Positions 12,440-25,107 are shown, numbered from the stretch's first letter. The stretch is 64,000 nt of DNA from Amorphophallus konjac (GCA_022559845.1 CM040118.1:231431224-231495223), one strand, 5' to 3'. Program-made: numbers and translations. The notes: generated by a model from the sequence alone, not told the origin.

Positions 12440-13154
12440 GATTTAAAGGGGCACGTGATCCCTTTTCGTGGCGAGAATATCGCACACGGCACTGCAACGG
12501 GAAGACCACAGTGTGGACTCCGTGTTTGCCGACTTAAACACATTCTCACGTGTTTATTGAGGCAAATAGTTAAGCTTAACCCTTATTAGTCTTAGGGTTA
12601 GTTGGGTGATTAAGGGTCATTAGATCAAAAACAATGCTTAATGATTTTTGGTGATTTTTACCCAGAAGACAAAAATGTTCATCAAAACATGCCCTTTCAT
12701 AATACCATTTTTATGGATTTTTATCAAGTGTTTTACATGTACTAAACCAATCTTTTAAGTTAAATTAATATTTTAATCAAATGCCAATGGTTTAGGCGAT
12801 AGATGGAGTTTCAGATTTTTGCCAATTAAGCTCAAGAAGACAAACTTACTAGTAAAAATATGTTCTATCATTTATGATTTTTTTGTGGATTTTTCTAAGG
12901 TAATTATATTTTCGTGTGAATAGTGTTTCCCGGTTTTAAGTCGGGCTTAAATTGATTATTAAACCATGTAAACGAGCTAATTAGGGTCAGGCACAGAAGA
13001 CTAAAGTGATTGTCATGATGTTTCCTAATTAACTGCTATTTTTAGGAAATTTCATATAATAGTCAAAAGTTTTTTTTTTTTTTTACTTTTACTATTTACC
13101 ATAGCATTATTTAAAATTTTTTTTTTTACTATTCACAAAAATTGGGGTCTTACA

Positions 13155-14444
13155 GCTTGAGCTCTTCCTTGCTATCTCCTCTTTCTCCACCTGCAAGAAG
13201 GAAAACATAAACACATTACGGTTAAGAGTTATGAAATTCGTAGCTCTCATATGCATACTAATAGGAAGCACCAAAAGACTAGTATAGCCCTTCTAGAGTC
13301 CTCCAAAAGACCTCTAATATGTCTACCACCAACCCAAGGACAAAGGGACAAAAGGTTTGGCACTTGTTGACTTGGTTTAGAGGAGTTTCGGAACCACGTT
13401 TTGACTTTTCACCGTTGGCGGTCGACCTACACGGGGTGGGCGGTCGACCTAAATTCTGCAGAGATGAAAACTCCCATTTCTGGGAATTTCGGTCGACCTA
13501 AAATATCTGGCGGTCGACCGCTAGCTACAGTAATTTTAGGTCGACCTGAACTGTCCTTTAGGTCGACCTAAACCTGTAGAAAAAATACATAAAAAATAAA
13601 AACATTAGTAAACATGTAAGAAAACATCCCCAATGATCCCAAGTGATGAATGCATGAAGTACATACATGAAATCATTAACAAGGAGGATGAAAATACTTG
13701 GAAAACTCAATCAACCACAACATAACATCAAGATCATATGGCTATCCAATTTATGCAATAAGATAGCATCATTAAACCAAATTTCATATATCGTGAGGAT
13801 GCCATTTAACAATGTGATTGGGTCTAATTTGCCAAGTGTATATGTAATGTATATGAGCATCATTCAACCCAAAATTACCAAATTTCACATGAGATTCAAG
13901 CTTGAGCACTAACAACTCATTTCTTTTAAGATTTACATGATGAACTCAAACATTTAAACTAGCCTCAAGACCCTATGAAGAATATGCATGGAGTGCATTC
14001 AAAACCATACATAAAAAGCTATTGAAACTTCATTCCATATCACAACTTCAAGCGCATAGGAGCCAAATCTTTCTTAAACAAGAAACACTTTCTTAAGCCA
14101 TGCTTTTTAGGCAAAAATGAGCGTATACAAGAGGCATGTAGAAAGTCTTATAAATTCATGACCCAAATCTCATATGGAGAAACCACGAAAAACCTTTGTT
14201 GATGAAGTGTATAAAACATAGTAAGAGTCAATGCAATGCAATGAGAAAGGTAACTCCCTTGTGGAAGAAGAACTTCATTGATGCGGTCCTTTGAGTTCCA
14301 AGCATGAGCCATGGGTTTTGATCACAGGCATACTCAATGAGTCATTCAGCCCAAGCACAAACATTTGGTTATCATTAAATCCAAACACCAAACAAAGCAC
14401 AGTTGTTTTGGTATCATCAAAATCAAACACTAGGAGATGCAACA
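13155..14444 (-). repeat. 5' LTR of element 1, proximal (U3) part
   Basis: Continuation of the LTR broken by the Tekay insertion. On the minus strand it starts TGTTGCATCTCC at 14444, followed by TTTTGATGAT, the start shared by the A and B LTRs. Together with 1420-2405 the LTR is about 2.27 kb. It contains a cluster of GGTCGACC words at 13420-13568. The rest (13570-14270) is AT-rich with no further feature that I recognise. The exact boundary could be shifted by a nearby second TGTTGCA at about 14451-14457. Confidence 0.75.
13420..13568. repeat. GGTCGACC word array in the element 1 LTR
   Basis: Six copies of the palindromic word GGTCGACC in about 150 bp, near 13420, 13442, 13491, 13512, 13539 and 13561, mostly followed by TA and once by G. 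Spacing is irregular and the sequence between copies is unrelated, so this is not a simple tandem repeat. Confidence 0.85.
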
Positions 14445-14760
14445 ATCTCCTGCAACAGTGTTTAGATATTACAAGGACACACACTTGAAGCTCAATTAGA
14501 AATGGAAGGAGAAACACAAAATGAGAACTTCAGATTTAGGCTCCCCCTTAGTGGATGAAGAGGATGCTGGATGAAGCTTGCTCCTCAACTTGATCTTCAC
14601 TTGAATGGCTTGCAGATGATCTTGAGAACCTTGCTCTTGGATGAAGAACTCTTGGACATAGCACTGTTCACGGAGCTACAGTAGCAGCACTCTTTCTCCC
14701 TTGGAAGCCCCCTTTGATTTCTTTTTTGTAAAAAATAGGGTTTCTTTCCCCCAAGAGATA

Positions 14761-14770
14761 TTTTTATATA
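14761..14770 (-). promoter_or_regulatory. TATA box of the second SIRE-type LTR
   Basis: The minus strand reads TATATAAAAA, about 140 bp downstream of the nearest GTCGACC word. The same arrangement is seen in elements A and B. Confidence 0.6.
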
Positions 14771-14909
14771 ACTTGGATGGTCAAGGACAAGCCAAGACAC
14801 AGATCCACAATTCCAGGGATGTCTGGAGACTTTTGGGATTAAAAAACCATTGATAGATGCTTCAGCCTCGTGGAGAAAAATAAGTCAACAATGTAGGCTT
14901 CGAAGCTGG

Positions 14910-15012
14910 CGGTCGACCGAGCAGGATGGGCCAGTCGACCAGAATTTTACAGTCATTGAACCTTTCAACGCTGGGAAAACCGGTCGACCGAGCCCTGTCC
15001 GGCGATCGACCG
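14910..15012. repeat. GGTCGACC word array in the second SIRE-type LTR
   Basis: Four words in about 100 bp: CGGTCGACCG at 14910 and 14981, CAGTCGACC at 14932, and a GATCGACC variant at 15004. They lie upstream of the TATA box in element sense. Confidence 0.8.
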
Positions 15013-15479
15013 CGCCTGGAAAAACCTGCAGAAATGAATTGTTAGCCTAGTGAAAGATATCCATGAGGCAATAACTTTAGAGTCCACATTTTGTACCAAA
15101 AAAATTGAAGTTGTTTGAGTTATTCTGGGGATATTTGAAACATGATCAATTTGTGCTTTAGCTTGAGTTGGAAAGACTTACACATGCACTTGCAATTATG
15201 AAGGTACTGAACCATTGCCCACGAGGTTTGATATACTCACATAATTTACCAAATGTTTACTTCAGTTACATTCATGAGTTCCAAGAACTTAACCATTCAT
15301 TTTGGGATTCAATTAACTCAGTTTATGCATTTGGAAGGCTTTTAACAGATGAGCATTGTCATTATGCACAATTGCCTTAATCATATACAATGCTAGCTTT
15401 AGAGTTCTTAGGCAAGGCACGAGGCAGAAACCAAGTTCGGGGTTTTGTTATCATAAAAATCACTTGGTGAGACTCAACA

Positions 15480-17050
15480 TGGTGGCCAAGCAACAGTCGA
15501 CGAGTTAGTTGAAATCAATTTTGGAGAAGCCAGGACACACCGCCGGTGTTTGTAAGTGCTCTCCTCAACAAAGAAGAAAAATAAGCCTACATGTAACTTC
15601 TACTTGAATATAAAGACTGCTTGGCTTGGACCTACAAGGAGATGCCAGGGCTAGACCCCTGCATAGCGGAGCACGAGCTAGCCATCTTTCCCTCAGCAAC
15701 TCCAGTCAAGTAGCCACAACGGCATATGCACCATGAGCTAGAGCTACAGGTTGCAACCGAAGTCAGCAAGATGGCAGAAGTCGACTTTATTGAGCCCTAC
15801 ATCTACCCTATCTGGCTTGCCAACATCATTCTAGTTAAGAAGAAGAATGGTCAAGTCCACATCTGCATCAACTTTCGAGACCTCAACAAAGCCTATTCAA
15901 AGGATGACTTCCCACTACCAATCATAGAAACAATGGTCGACATGACCATTGGACATGAAGTCTTGTCTTTCATAAATGGGTCGTCTTGCTACAACCAAAT
16001 ATGGATGTCCCTTAAAGTTAAGAACTTCACTACCTTCCCCCCCTAAGGGAATTTTCAACTATAAGCGCATGCTCTTCGGTTTGAAGAACGCTGGTGCTAT
16101 GTACCAAATGGCTATGACCAAGATTTTCGACGAGATGCTGCACAACATCATCGGATGCTCCGTCGATGGCCTCGTCATCAAAACTAAAAGGTGGGAAAAT
16201 CATCTGCAAGACATGTGCTAAGTCTTTAATAAGCTCTAGCAATACGGGCTCAAGATGAACCCCATGAAATGCACCTTCGGCGTATTCAGTGGTTAATTTC
16301 TTTGCTTCATGGTCAGATATCGAGGAATCAAGGTGGACCACAGCAAGATCAAGGCGATCTGGGATCTTCCACCACCCAAAAATCTCACTGAGCTTAAGTT
16401 CTTCAAAGGAAGATTGGCTTACATTCAAAGATTCATTTCCAATCTTTCTAGTCGATGCGCACCCTTTAGCAAGCTTATGAAGAAGGACGCCCCCTTTATA
16501 TGGGACTAAAAATGTCAAGAAGCTCTCGAGCAAATCAAGGAGTATCTTCTTACTCCTCCAGTCCTGGGGGCATCAGTCAAAAGAAAGCCCCCCATACTCT
16601 ACATCGCCGCCATGGATGCTTCACTAAGAGCCCTATTGGCACAAATCAACAAGGAAGGCAAAGAGTAGCCGCTCTACTACCTCAGTCGAAAGCTAATTGG
16701 TTTGGAGTACTGCTATTCTCCCATGGAGAAGGTTTGTCTAGCACGGGTGTTTTCCGTCAAGAAGCTGTGGCACTACCTCCAGTCACACAGGGTGGAGCTC
16801 ACATAGAAGCATGACACGCTCAAATTTCTCGTCAAGTAGCCCATCCTCTCAGTCAGATTGGGAAAGTGGGATCTCCTACTAATGGAGTACGATATTACTT
16901 ACATCCGCCAGAAAGCAATCAAGGGACAAGGGATGGTTGAATTCCTAGTAGCCCATTTAGTACCAGAGGATTCACCTCTCAATACAAAACTCCCTGACAA
17001 GAAGTCCCTTGTCCGACAACTGCAAGACACAGGGGAACACGCCGAAGATG
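15480..17050 (+). pseudogene. Decayed Tat-type gypsy pol fragment (RT and RNase H)
   Basis: Fragments in three frames match a Tat-lineage pol: the pre-RT region with CFAWTYKEMPGLDP (about 15615-15660), RT (15726-16240) with KKKNGQVHICINFRDLNK, an active-site box reading SVDGL instead of YxDDL (a lost catalytic Asp), LPPPKNLTELK (16375-16400), and RNase H up to EDSPLNTKLPDKK (16965-17003). It has many stops, several of them TAG where Gln is expected (15711, 16666, 16837). It is cut at the left by the second SIRE-type LTR and at the right by the gag-only tandem at 17051. Not functional. Confidence 0.88.
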
Positions 17051-20000
17051 TGTCATGCCTCGAGATAGGTGTACAGTGGAAGCAACTCGGGGACGTGAGC
17101 AATCGGCAATACGCCTCAAGCTAGCAATTTAACCAGAGCACAATAAACATCCACATAAAGAGGAATGCACAAGAATATGGACTCGAAAATCCAACTTTAT
17201 TGAATAATAATCAAAGTTTACATGACCATATGACTTTGACTCTTTAATTCTAGACGCAATAAAAGGAAAATTTCATAGCTGACTCCTGACTCTTGAACTA
17301 TCTAGGGCTTTCTCTCGATCTTCATTCGCTCTCACCCTTGGATCCGTCATCGGAGAAATCCAAATCCATACTGCTAAAGTTTCCTAAAAAGTTTGAAAAA
17401 AGTAGAGTAATGAGCACACTTACCCAGTAGGTATCTTCGTATTAACATGAAGGTAATATTTAAGTAATTGACATTTTAGCTCTAGGAAGTAAGATAAAAG
17501 AAAAAGGTGATAAATCACGCGTATAAAACCAAAGTAACACAAATAACATGATGTAATCAAGATAAGAGATTTGAGATGATATAAGCGCATGATCAAGCAA
17601 GAATGTAATGTGGCCTTTCACGAACGAGAATGCACTTGCATGTAACGAGAACATACTTTTCACTTTTCATAACCATAAAGGCTATGCACTAAAATGTCAT
17701 GTAACAAGCATGTAATAATTTCATGATGAGCCTCGTGGATTTCACCAGTTTATAAAAAAAGTACTCCCGGTGTAATGTGACGCCAATGTTCATCATATCC
17801 CATGATTTTTAGTATGTTTCCGGCAATCAGCCGAGGGGGCTAGTGTCAAGCCCTTGGACACAATCAGTGCCCGATCAGTATTTTCACATTATAAATCAAG
17901 CTACTTCCACGAGATATAACAATAAAGTATGGCTAGTAATGTAACAATTCGAACAATAAGCTCATGATAACAAGATCAAGGTAAGAACGTACCAAATATA
18001 ATCATGAGAGTTCAAAGAATCGAATTAAGGACAAGGTCATGCAACGGGAGGACTCCGGCAGCATAATGGTACATTCTTTAACATCCATAATTTATTAATA
18101 ACTTATTGAACAAAGCATTAGATTCTAGACAATCAATAGCCCATCTTGGAACATAGGAAAGTCAACCCTTGGGTCAAACCCCGGGTTAAGAACACTTGAG
18201 ACATAAAGCGGTCATGCCAGAGCCGTTTCTTGAAGTAACGGTCACAGCCTGGCCGCAACCTGAAGGTGATGGTCACGTCAAGACCGTTTCTTAACAGAGT
18301 CGACGCCAGAGTGGAAAAGAGTCGACGTAATGATCAATCCTGGCAGAAGACGGTCACGGGAGGGCCGCTACTTAACAGTGGCGGTCTCCTGATGGCCGCA
18401 ACTTTGCCAGGTTTCAGAAAAACGTCGGTATGATATGTGCTTTCTAATCTATTGGGTTTTTAGGGTACAACCAGCTCAGCGCCCTAGTGGGAATCCCAGG
18501 CTCGCGGAGACTTACAGAGCCCTTGAAATAAGATCACCTAGTCCAATGGAAGGAATATCCAATGCAGAGGATCACATGTCCAAGAGAGTGTGCCTATAAG
18601 TACAAAGTGTAACTAATGACATTATACCGGAATACGTGCAATGTACTTAAGAAAGACTAAAGATGAGAGTGAAACATATAAAAATAATGATCAAATCATC
18701 CATGAAACAAGTCCATAAAGCATATGAAATATTACTTTAATAAAACAGTATATGGTTTTGGGCATGAAATTAGCATAAGTTTAAAATAGGTTTCTAAAAA
18801 TGTAAGCCATGAAATCTCTCATGATGGATGCACAATATAACCAACAACATGAATATAAGGTCATAATCAGGAATAAGGCCTAATTACCTAGTCTTAATAT
18901 ATACTTAAAAAGGTCGATCTGTGTTCTGTTTAGAGTTAATAGGAAGTAGAGAATATAAAGAAAATAACGGTCATGTGAGATCCGCATACTGGTGGTAGCA
19001 GTCAGACTATATCGGTCTCGAGAAGATCATTTTCTATCTACTACAGATAGAAGCTAAAACGGGTTACATGGCCAAATCTATGGTAATCAATGCATGGAGA
19101 CTATGAAGAACAACTTGGTAAGACATGCTAATATATCTGGAATGAAGAAAATGCCTGAATAGGCATGATTTAGGCTACAATTATCATCTTTTGATTAAGG
19201 GGTACATGCATAACCTGCTGTAATGATCATACATGCGCAGTCATAGAAAATCATGAAATACTATGTGTATAATGCATGAAATCACATGAAATCAGAGGGC
19301 TTTTATCCCTAACTTGATATTTGAGCCATTCATGAGATAACCTACCTCTGGTTTAGACTCGAAACTCTGAATTTCTAACTGGAAGAAGACCCTAGTTTCT
19401 GCACGTCCTGCGTGGAAACCCCAACTTCCAGTGCCTCTATCTCCTTATCCTCTCATCCTCAATTCATGAAATTTGGAAGGTGATGAGAAGATATGAAGAG
19501 GAACAATAAACTCTAAAGGACAGACAAGAAAATACCTCTGTTAGGGCATCTAATACTCTGATCTTTGTTGGACGGGCACACTGATTCCTGTGCGTGTTGC
19601 AGCGAACCAGCAACTTGCAGAGCTTCTAACTCTCCAACGGCTTGACCTCCTAGCACGAGATTTGGTGAGATAATGTATCCTTACCTTTGAAATACGTGAG
19701 CCAAAAGTAAGGTTCGCGTAGGTTGATGTTCAAGCCTATTTATAGAGTTTGCCTAGGATTTGGTGATTAGATCAATTTAGGAGTCCTACTTGAGGTTAAG
19801 ATAGATCCCTAAGAGTTCTAGACTAGGTTACATGTCTACACCCTTCGATCCAATGTGATTAGGATGCCAAAGATCCAAGTTTTCCACGCTTCTTACAATC
19901 ACGTCTTCGGAAGGAGATTGCGGTGACTTAAGGGTCGCCTATTGTAGATGGTGATCTCGCGATAGACCGCCATTTTCTTTTGACGCAGAATTTGAATAAA

Positions 20001-20290
20001 AATAAAATTCCTCTATAATTATCCCCTATTTATCTTCTATTTATCTCCTAAAGATGGGGAATTATCCTAAGGACGTTTCTAGCAGGGGGCTTGGGCCTAA
20101 AAGACATAGAATTAAGTTTATTGGCTTAGTTTAAGTGGGCATAATTAATTGGTTCTTATTTGAGCTTTCATATTAATTTATTTATCCCAAAATTTATTTA
20201 ATAACCCATTAGCCCTTTTTAAATGAGAATTAATTAATTTTAATTCCCAAAAAATCTTGAATAATTTCTAAAAAAATTTGGGGTGTTACA
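17051..20290 (-). repeat. LTR-a of the gag-only chromovirus derivative
   Basis: 3240 bp, starting TGTCATGCCTCGAG (plus strand) and ending GGTGTTACA. It is homologous throughout to LTR-b and LTR-c. TATA-like sequence on the minus strand at about 19737-19746. It contains five mini-hairpins of the GCGGTC...GGCCGC type at about 18208-18400, further related words near 18966-19020 and 19920-19970, and two GTCGACG words near 18300. No coding potential. Confidence 0.92.
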
Positions 20291-20327
20291 CCCTCCCCCA
20301 CTTAAGGAGAATTTGGTCCCCAAATTC
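20291..20327 (-). other. PPT and hairpin of gag-only element 1
   Basis: PPT CCTCCCCCACTTAA (plus strand) abuts LTR-a. It is followed by the perfect inverted repeat GAATTTGG/CCAAATTC at 20309-20327, matching the Tekay element at 5422-5441. Confidence 0.85.
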
Positions 20328-20383
20328 ATTGCGTGAGTTTCATGGAGAGTGTTTTACTTGTAGTTAATTAGTTGCACCAATAA

Positions 20384-21475
20384 TTAAGACAATGCTAAAT
20401 GTGAATAGGTCAAGATAGTACCTTCAATCGGTTTACCTTCGCCGTCCAAGATGGCATTTAGTCGACCTCGCCTCCTGCCTCCATTGTTATCCCTTGAAGA
20501 TTGTTCATTTATGATAGGACACATGGGAAAGCGATGCTCCCGACTCCCACATTTGAGACAAGCGCCGAGACGCTTCCAGCACTCTTCGGCCGAATGATCA
20601 AACTTTTTGCAAAATGAGCAAGCCGCCATGACTTGCTTTTCCTTTTTCTCTTGAACTCTTTTATTCATGCCGTTGCCATTGCCATTCCTTTTTCCATTAC
20701 CATTACTATTTGATTTACTATTACCGTTCTCATTGCGGGACCTCTTCTTATTATTATGGGGTTCGTCATCATCCATGATACTAAACCTTTCTTCTTTTTC
20801 CTCTCGCCTATCACGTTTTCGGCTTGACTTTTCATCCTTTCCTCTGAATGTCTCTATCTTCTCCAAGGTCCTTTCACATAAATGGGCTCGTTGGACCATC
20901 TTCGTATAAGTACGGATGTTTTGAGGTCCAAGTTGTTGAATAAAGTCGGGCCTTAAACCGTCCAGAAAGCGATTAGCCTTTAACAGGTCCATGCCGACCA
21001 GATGGAGAGCATAAGGTGTCAATCTTGAAAATTGGAGCTCATATTCCGCCACCGACATCATGCCCTACCTCAGCGAGGCAAATTTCACCGCCTTCCTTTC
21101 CTTGACATGCTCGGAGAAATAAATTGCACGAAATAGTTCCAGAAATTCCACCCAAGTGAGTTGCCTATTTTGGAGAGGGGCCAATGTTGCTTTCCACCAT
21201 GTGCGAGCGTCTTTAGGGAGTTGAAAGGTGGCTAGAAGGACCTTCTCCTGGTCCGCGCATTGCATGACATTAAAATTTTGATCCATCTCATCCATCCAAT
21301 TTTCTGTTTCGTCGAGGTTTGATGATCCAGAAAATCGCGGAGGGTTCAAACTCTAGAAATTCCGGTGCAAATCATCAGCACCAGCCCTCACTCCAGCTTG
21401 GGCCACGGTTTGAAGGGCCTGGGTAAGACCCGCAACCGTTTGTTGCATCTCATCCTAGTTTACATGGTGAGCCAT
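20384..21475 (-). pseudogene. Gag of gag-only element 1 (three stops)
   Basis: A 1092-bp gag frame starting at the MAHHVN ATG (21475). It contains the chromovirus gag block MNPPRFSGSS, a capsid region, a basic Asn/Gly-rich linker and two CCHC knuckles (CSFCKKFDH and CLKCGSREH). It ends EGTILTYSHLALS, where Tekay elements continue into the protease DTG site. Protease, RT, RNase H and integrase are absent; the internal region is only 1423 bp. TAG stops at 21455-21457, 21353-21355 and 21062-21064 replace codons that are Trp, Trp and Gln in the sister copy. The intact ancestor would make gag only and depend on a partner for pol. Confidence 0.9.
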
Positions 21476-21694
21476 TGCGAGAATATAGTACCTGATAAAA
21501 TAACCATTGGTAATTTCTTCTAGAATTAGTGGGGGTTAATCTTAGAAGTGAATTCAAAGTAACTATCTCATCCCGGGCTCTACCCAATCTCACATGGGTT
21601 TGAAAATTCCTTCCTATCTAGTCCATAGGTATGGGTCCTAATCCATGGACTTCACCTATGACATGACATTTTTCTAGGACTAACTTATGCCTAG

Positions 21695-21706
21695 GCTCTG
21701 ATACCA
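21695..21706 (-). other. Primer-binding site of gag-only element 1
   Basis: TGGTATCAGAGC on the minus strand, eight bases from the LTR-b edge. Confidence 0.9.
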
Positions 21707-21713
21707 ACTTAAC

Positions 21714-24700
21714 TATCACGCCCCGAGACAGGTGTACAGTGGAAGAAACTCGGGGACGTGAGCAGTCGGCAATACGCCTCAAGCTAGCAATATAACCAGA
21801 GCGGAATAAACATTCACATAACGAGGAATGCACAAGAATATGGACTCAAAAATCTAACTTTATTGAATAATAATCGAAGTTTACATGACCACATGACTTT
21901 GACACTTTAATTCTAGACTCAATAAAAGGAAAATTTCATAGTTGACTCATGACTCTTGAACTATCTAGGGCTTTTTCTCGATCTTCATTCGCTCTCGCCC
22001 TTGGATCCGTCATCGGAGAAATCCGAATCCATACTGCTAAAGTTTCCTAAAAAGCTTGAAAAAAATAGAGTAATGAGCACACTTGCCCAGTAGGTATCTT
22101 CGTATTAACATGAAGGTAATATTTAAGTAATTGACATTTTAGCTCTAGGAAGTAAGATAAAAGAAAAAGGTGATAAATCACGCGTATAAAACCAAAGTAA
22201 CACAAATAACATGATGTGATCAAGATAAGAGATTTGAGATGATATAAGCGCATGATCGAGCAAGAATGTAATGTGGCCTTTCACAAACGAGAATGCACTT
22301 GCATGTAACGAGAACATACTTTTCACTTTTCATAACCATAAAGGCTATGCACTAAAATGTCATGTAACAAGCATGTAATAATTTCATGATGAGCCTCGTG
22401 GATTTCACCAGTTTATAAAAAAAGTACTCCCGGTGTAATGCGACGCCAGTGTTCATCATACCCCGTGATTTTTAGTATGTTTTCGGTAATCAGCCGAGGG
22501 GGCTAGTGTCGAGCCCTTGGACACAATCAGTGCCCGATCAGTATCTTCACGTTATAAATCAAGTTACTTCCACGAGATATAACAATAAAGTATGGCTAGT
22601 AATGTAACAATTCAAACAATAAGCTCATGATAACAAGATCAAGGTAAGAACGTACCAAATATAATCATGAGAGTTCAAAGAATCGAATTAAGGACAAGGT
22701 CATGCCACGGGTGGAATCTGACAGAATAACGGTACATTCATTAACTTCCATAATTTATTAATAACTTATTGAAAAAAGCATTAGATTCTAGACAATCAAT
22801 AGACCATCTAGGAACAAAGGAAAGTCAACCCTTGGGTCAAACCCTGGGTTAAGAACACTTGAGACATAAAGCGGTCATGCCGGGGCCGTTTCTTGAAGTA
22901 ACGGTCACATCCTGGCCGCAACCTGAATGTGACGGTCACGTCAAGACTGTTTCTTGATAGAGTCGACGCTAGAGAGGAAAAGGGTCGACGCAATGATCAA
23001 TCCTGGCAGAAGACGGTCATGGGAGGGCCGCTACTTGACAGTGGCGGTCTCCTTATGGCAGTAACTTAGAGAGGGTTCAGAAAAACGTCGGTATGATATG
23101 TACTTTCAAATCCATTGGGCTTTTTGGGAACAACCAGCTCGGCGTCCTAGTGGGAATCCCAGGCTCGCGGAGACTTACGGAGGCCTTGAAATAAGATCAC
23201 CTAGTCCGGTGGAAGGTCCAACGGAGAGGATCACAAGTCCAAGAGAGTCTGCCTAAAAGTGCAAAGTGTAACTAATGACATCGTACTGAAATATGTGCCA
23301 TGTACTAAAGAAAGACTAACGATGAGACTGAAATGTTTAAAAATAACGATCAAATCATCCATGAAACAAGTCCGTAAAGCATATGAAATATTACTTTAAT
23401 ACAAGAGTATATGGTTTTGGGCATGAAATTAGAATTAGTTTAAAATAGGTTTCTAAGACATGTAAGCCATGAAATCTCTCATGATGGATGCACAATATAA
23501 CCAACAACATGAATATAATGTCATAATCAGGAATAAGGCCTAATTATTTCGGCTTAATATATACTTAAAAAGACCGATCAACGTTCTATTTAGAGTTAAC
23601 AGGAAGCAGAGAACACAAAGAAAATAGCAGTGAGATGAGAACCACATACTGGTGGTAGCGGTCAGTCGCAGGGCCGCCATCTAACTATAGCAGTCTCAGG
23701 AAGACCGTTTTCTGTCTGCTACAGACAGAAGCTAAAACGGGTTACATGGCTTAACCTATGGTAATCAATGCATGGAGACTATGAAGAACAACTTGGTAAG
23801 ACATGCTAATATATCAGGAATGAAGAAAATGCATGAATAGGCATGATTTAGGCTACAATTATCATCTTTTGATTAAGGGGTACAAGGATAACATGTTGTA
23901 ATGATCATGCATGCACAGTCATAGAAAATCATGAAATACTCCATCTATAATGTATGAAATCACATGAAATCAGAGGGGTTTTATCCTTAACTTGATATTT
24001 GAGCCATTCATGAGATAACCTACCTCTGGTTTGGGCTTGAAACTCTGAATTTCTAACTGGAAGAAGACCCTAGTTTCTGCACATTCTGCATGGAAACCCC
24101 AACTTCCAGTGCTTCTATCTCCTTATCCTCTCGTCCTAAATTCATGAAATTTGGAAGGTGATGAGAAGATATGAAGAGGAACAATAAACTCTAAAGGACA
24201 GACAAGAAAATACCTCTGTTAGAGCATCAAATACTCTGATATTTGTTGGACGGGCACACTGATTCTTGTGCATGTTGCAGCGAACCAGCAACTTGCAGAG
24301 CTTCTAACTCTCCAACGGCTTGACCTCCTAGCATGAGATTTGGAGGGATGTTAGACAAAAATAAGGAGAATAAAATCCTCTAAAGGACTAACCTGAGATA
24401 ATGTCTCCTTACCTTCGAAATACATGAGCCAAAAGTAAGGTTCGCGCAGGTCGATGTTCAAGCCTATTTATAGAGTTTGCCTAGGATTTGGTGATTAGAT
24501 CAATTTAGGAGTCCTACTTGAGGTTAAGATAGATCCCTAAGAGTTCTAGACTAGGTTACATGTCTACACCCTTCGAACCAATGTGATTAGGATGCCAAAG
24601 ATCCAAGTTTTCCACGCTTCTTACAATCACGTCTTCGGAAGGAGATTACGGTCACTTAAGGGTCGCCTATTGTAGATGGCGATCTCGCGATAGACCGCCA

Positions 24701-25070
24701 TTTTCTTTTGACGCAGAATTTGAATAAAAATAAAATTCCTCTATAATTATCCCCTATTTATCATCTATTTATCTCCTAAAGATGGGGAATTATCCTAAGG
24801 ACGTTTCTAGCTGGGGGCTTGGGCCTAAAAGACATAGAATTAAGTTTATGTGCCTAGTTTAAGTTGGCATAATTAATTGGTTCTTATTTGTGCTTTCATA
24901 TTAATTTATTTAACCCAAAATTTATTTAATAACCCATTAGCCCTTATATTTATTTATTATATATTTTATAATATATATATATTTATATATATATTTAATT
25001 ATATTTAAAACAATTAATTTTAATTCCCAAAAAATCTTGAATAATTTCTAGAAAAATTAGGGGTGTTACA
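21714..25070 (-). repeat. LTR-b, shared by the two gag-only units
   Basis: 3357 bp, starting TATCACGCCCCGAG (TA where TG is usual) and ending GGTGTTACA. It serves as 5' LTR of the left unit and 3' LTR of the right unit. It is longer than LTR-a mainly through an AT-rich expansion at about 24945-25010 and an approximately 50-bp insertion near 24345-24395. The mini-hairpin array is kept at about 22868-23050. Confidence 0.92.
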
Positions 25071-25107
25071 CCCTCCCCCACTTAAGGAGAATTTGGTCCC
25101 CAAATTC
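25071..25107 (-). other. PPT and hairpin of gag-only element 2
   Basis: Same purine tract and GAATTTGG/CCAAATTC hairpin (25089-25107) as in the left unit. Confidence 0.85.

Larger units (their letters stand above)
2406..13154 (-). mobile_element. Complete Ty3/gypsy Tekay (Del) chromovirus
   Basis: A full-length 10,749-bp element on the minus strand. It has 3.0-kb LTRs with TG...CA ends, and a 5-bp target duplication GCTTG at 2401-2405 and 13155-13159. A polypurine tract (PPT) and a Met-tRNA primer site sit at the inner LTR edges, with one open gag-pol frame between them. The LTRs (3000 and 3001 bp) differ by about four substitutions and two homopolymer-length changes, so insertion was recent. 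It lies inside the LTR of element 1. Tekay assignment rests on LTR length, the single gag-pol frame and a C-terminal chromodomain-like tail. Confidence 0.97.
10154..13154 (-). repeat. 5' LTR of the Tekay element
   Basis: 3001 bp, near-identical to 2406-5405. Differences seen: C/T near 3472 and near 3933 (3' LTR numbering), C/T near 4435, A/T near 4968, a G run of 10 versus 12, and a T run of 16 versus 15. As the 5' LTR it holds the promoter; the TATA-like box is at 12431-12439. Flanked on the right by the target duplicate GCTTG. Confidence 0.97.
14445..15479 (-). repeat. Partial LTR of a second SIRE-type family (host of element 1)
   Basis: On the minus strand it begins TGTTGAGTCTCACC at 15479 and then has ATGATAACAAAA, the SIRE-like LTR start. 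It continues through a GTCGACC cluster, a TATA box and a leader that matches the element A leader in order (a 'GTGAACAGT' block and an 'AGGGGGAGCC' block). It stops at 14445 where element 1 begins, so the distal part must lie left of the window. It is inserted into Tat pol at 15480. Confidence 0.75.
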
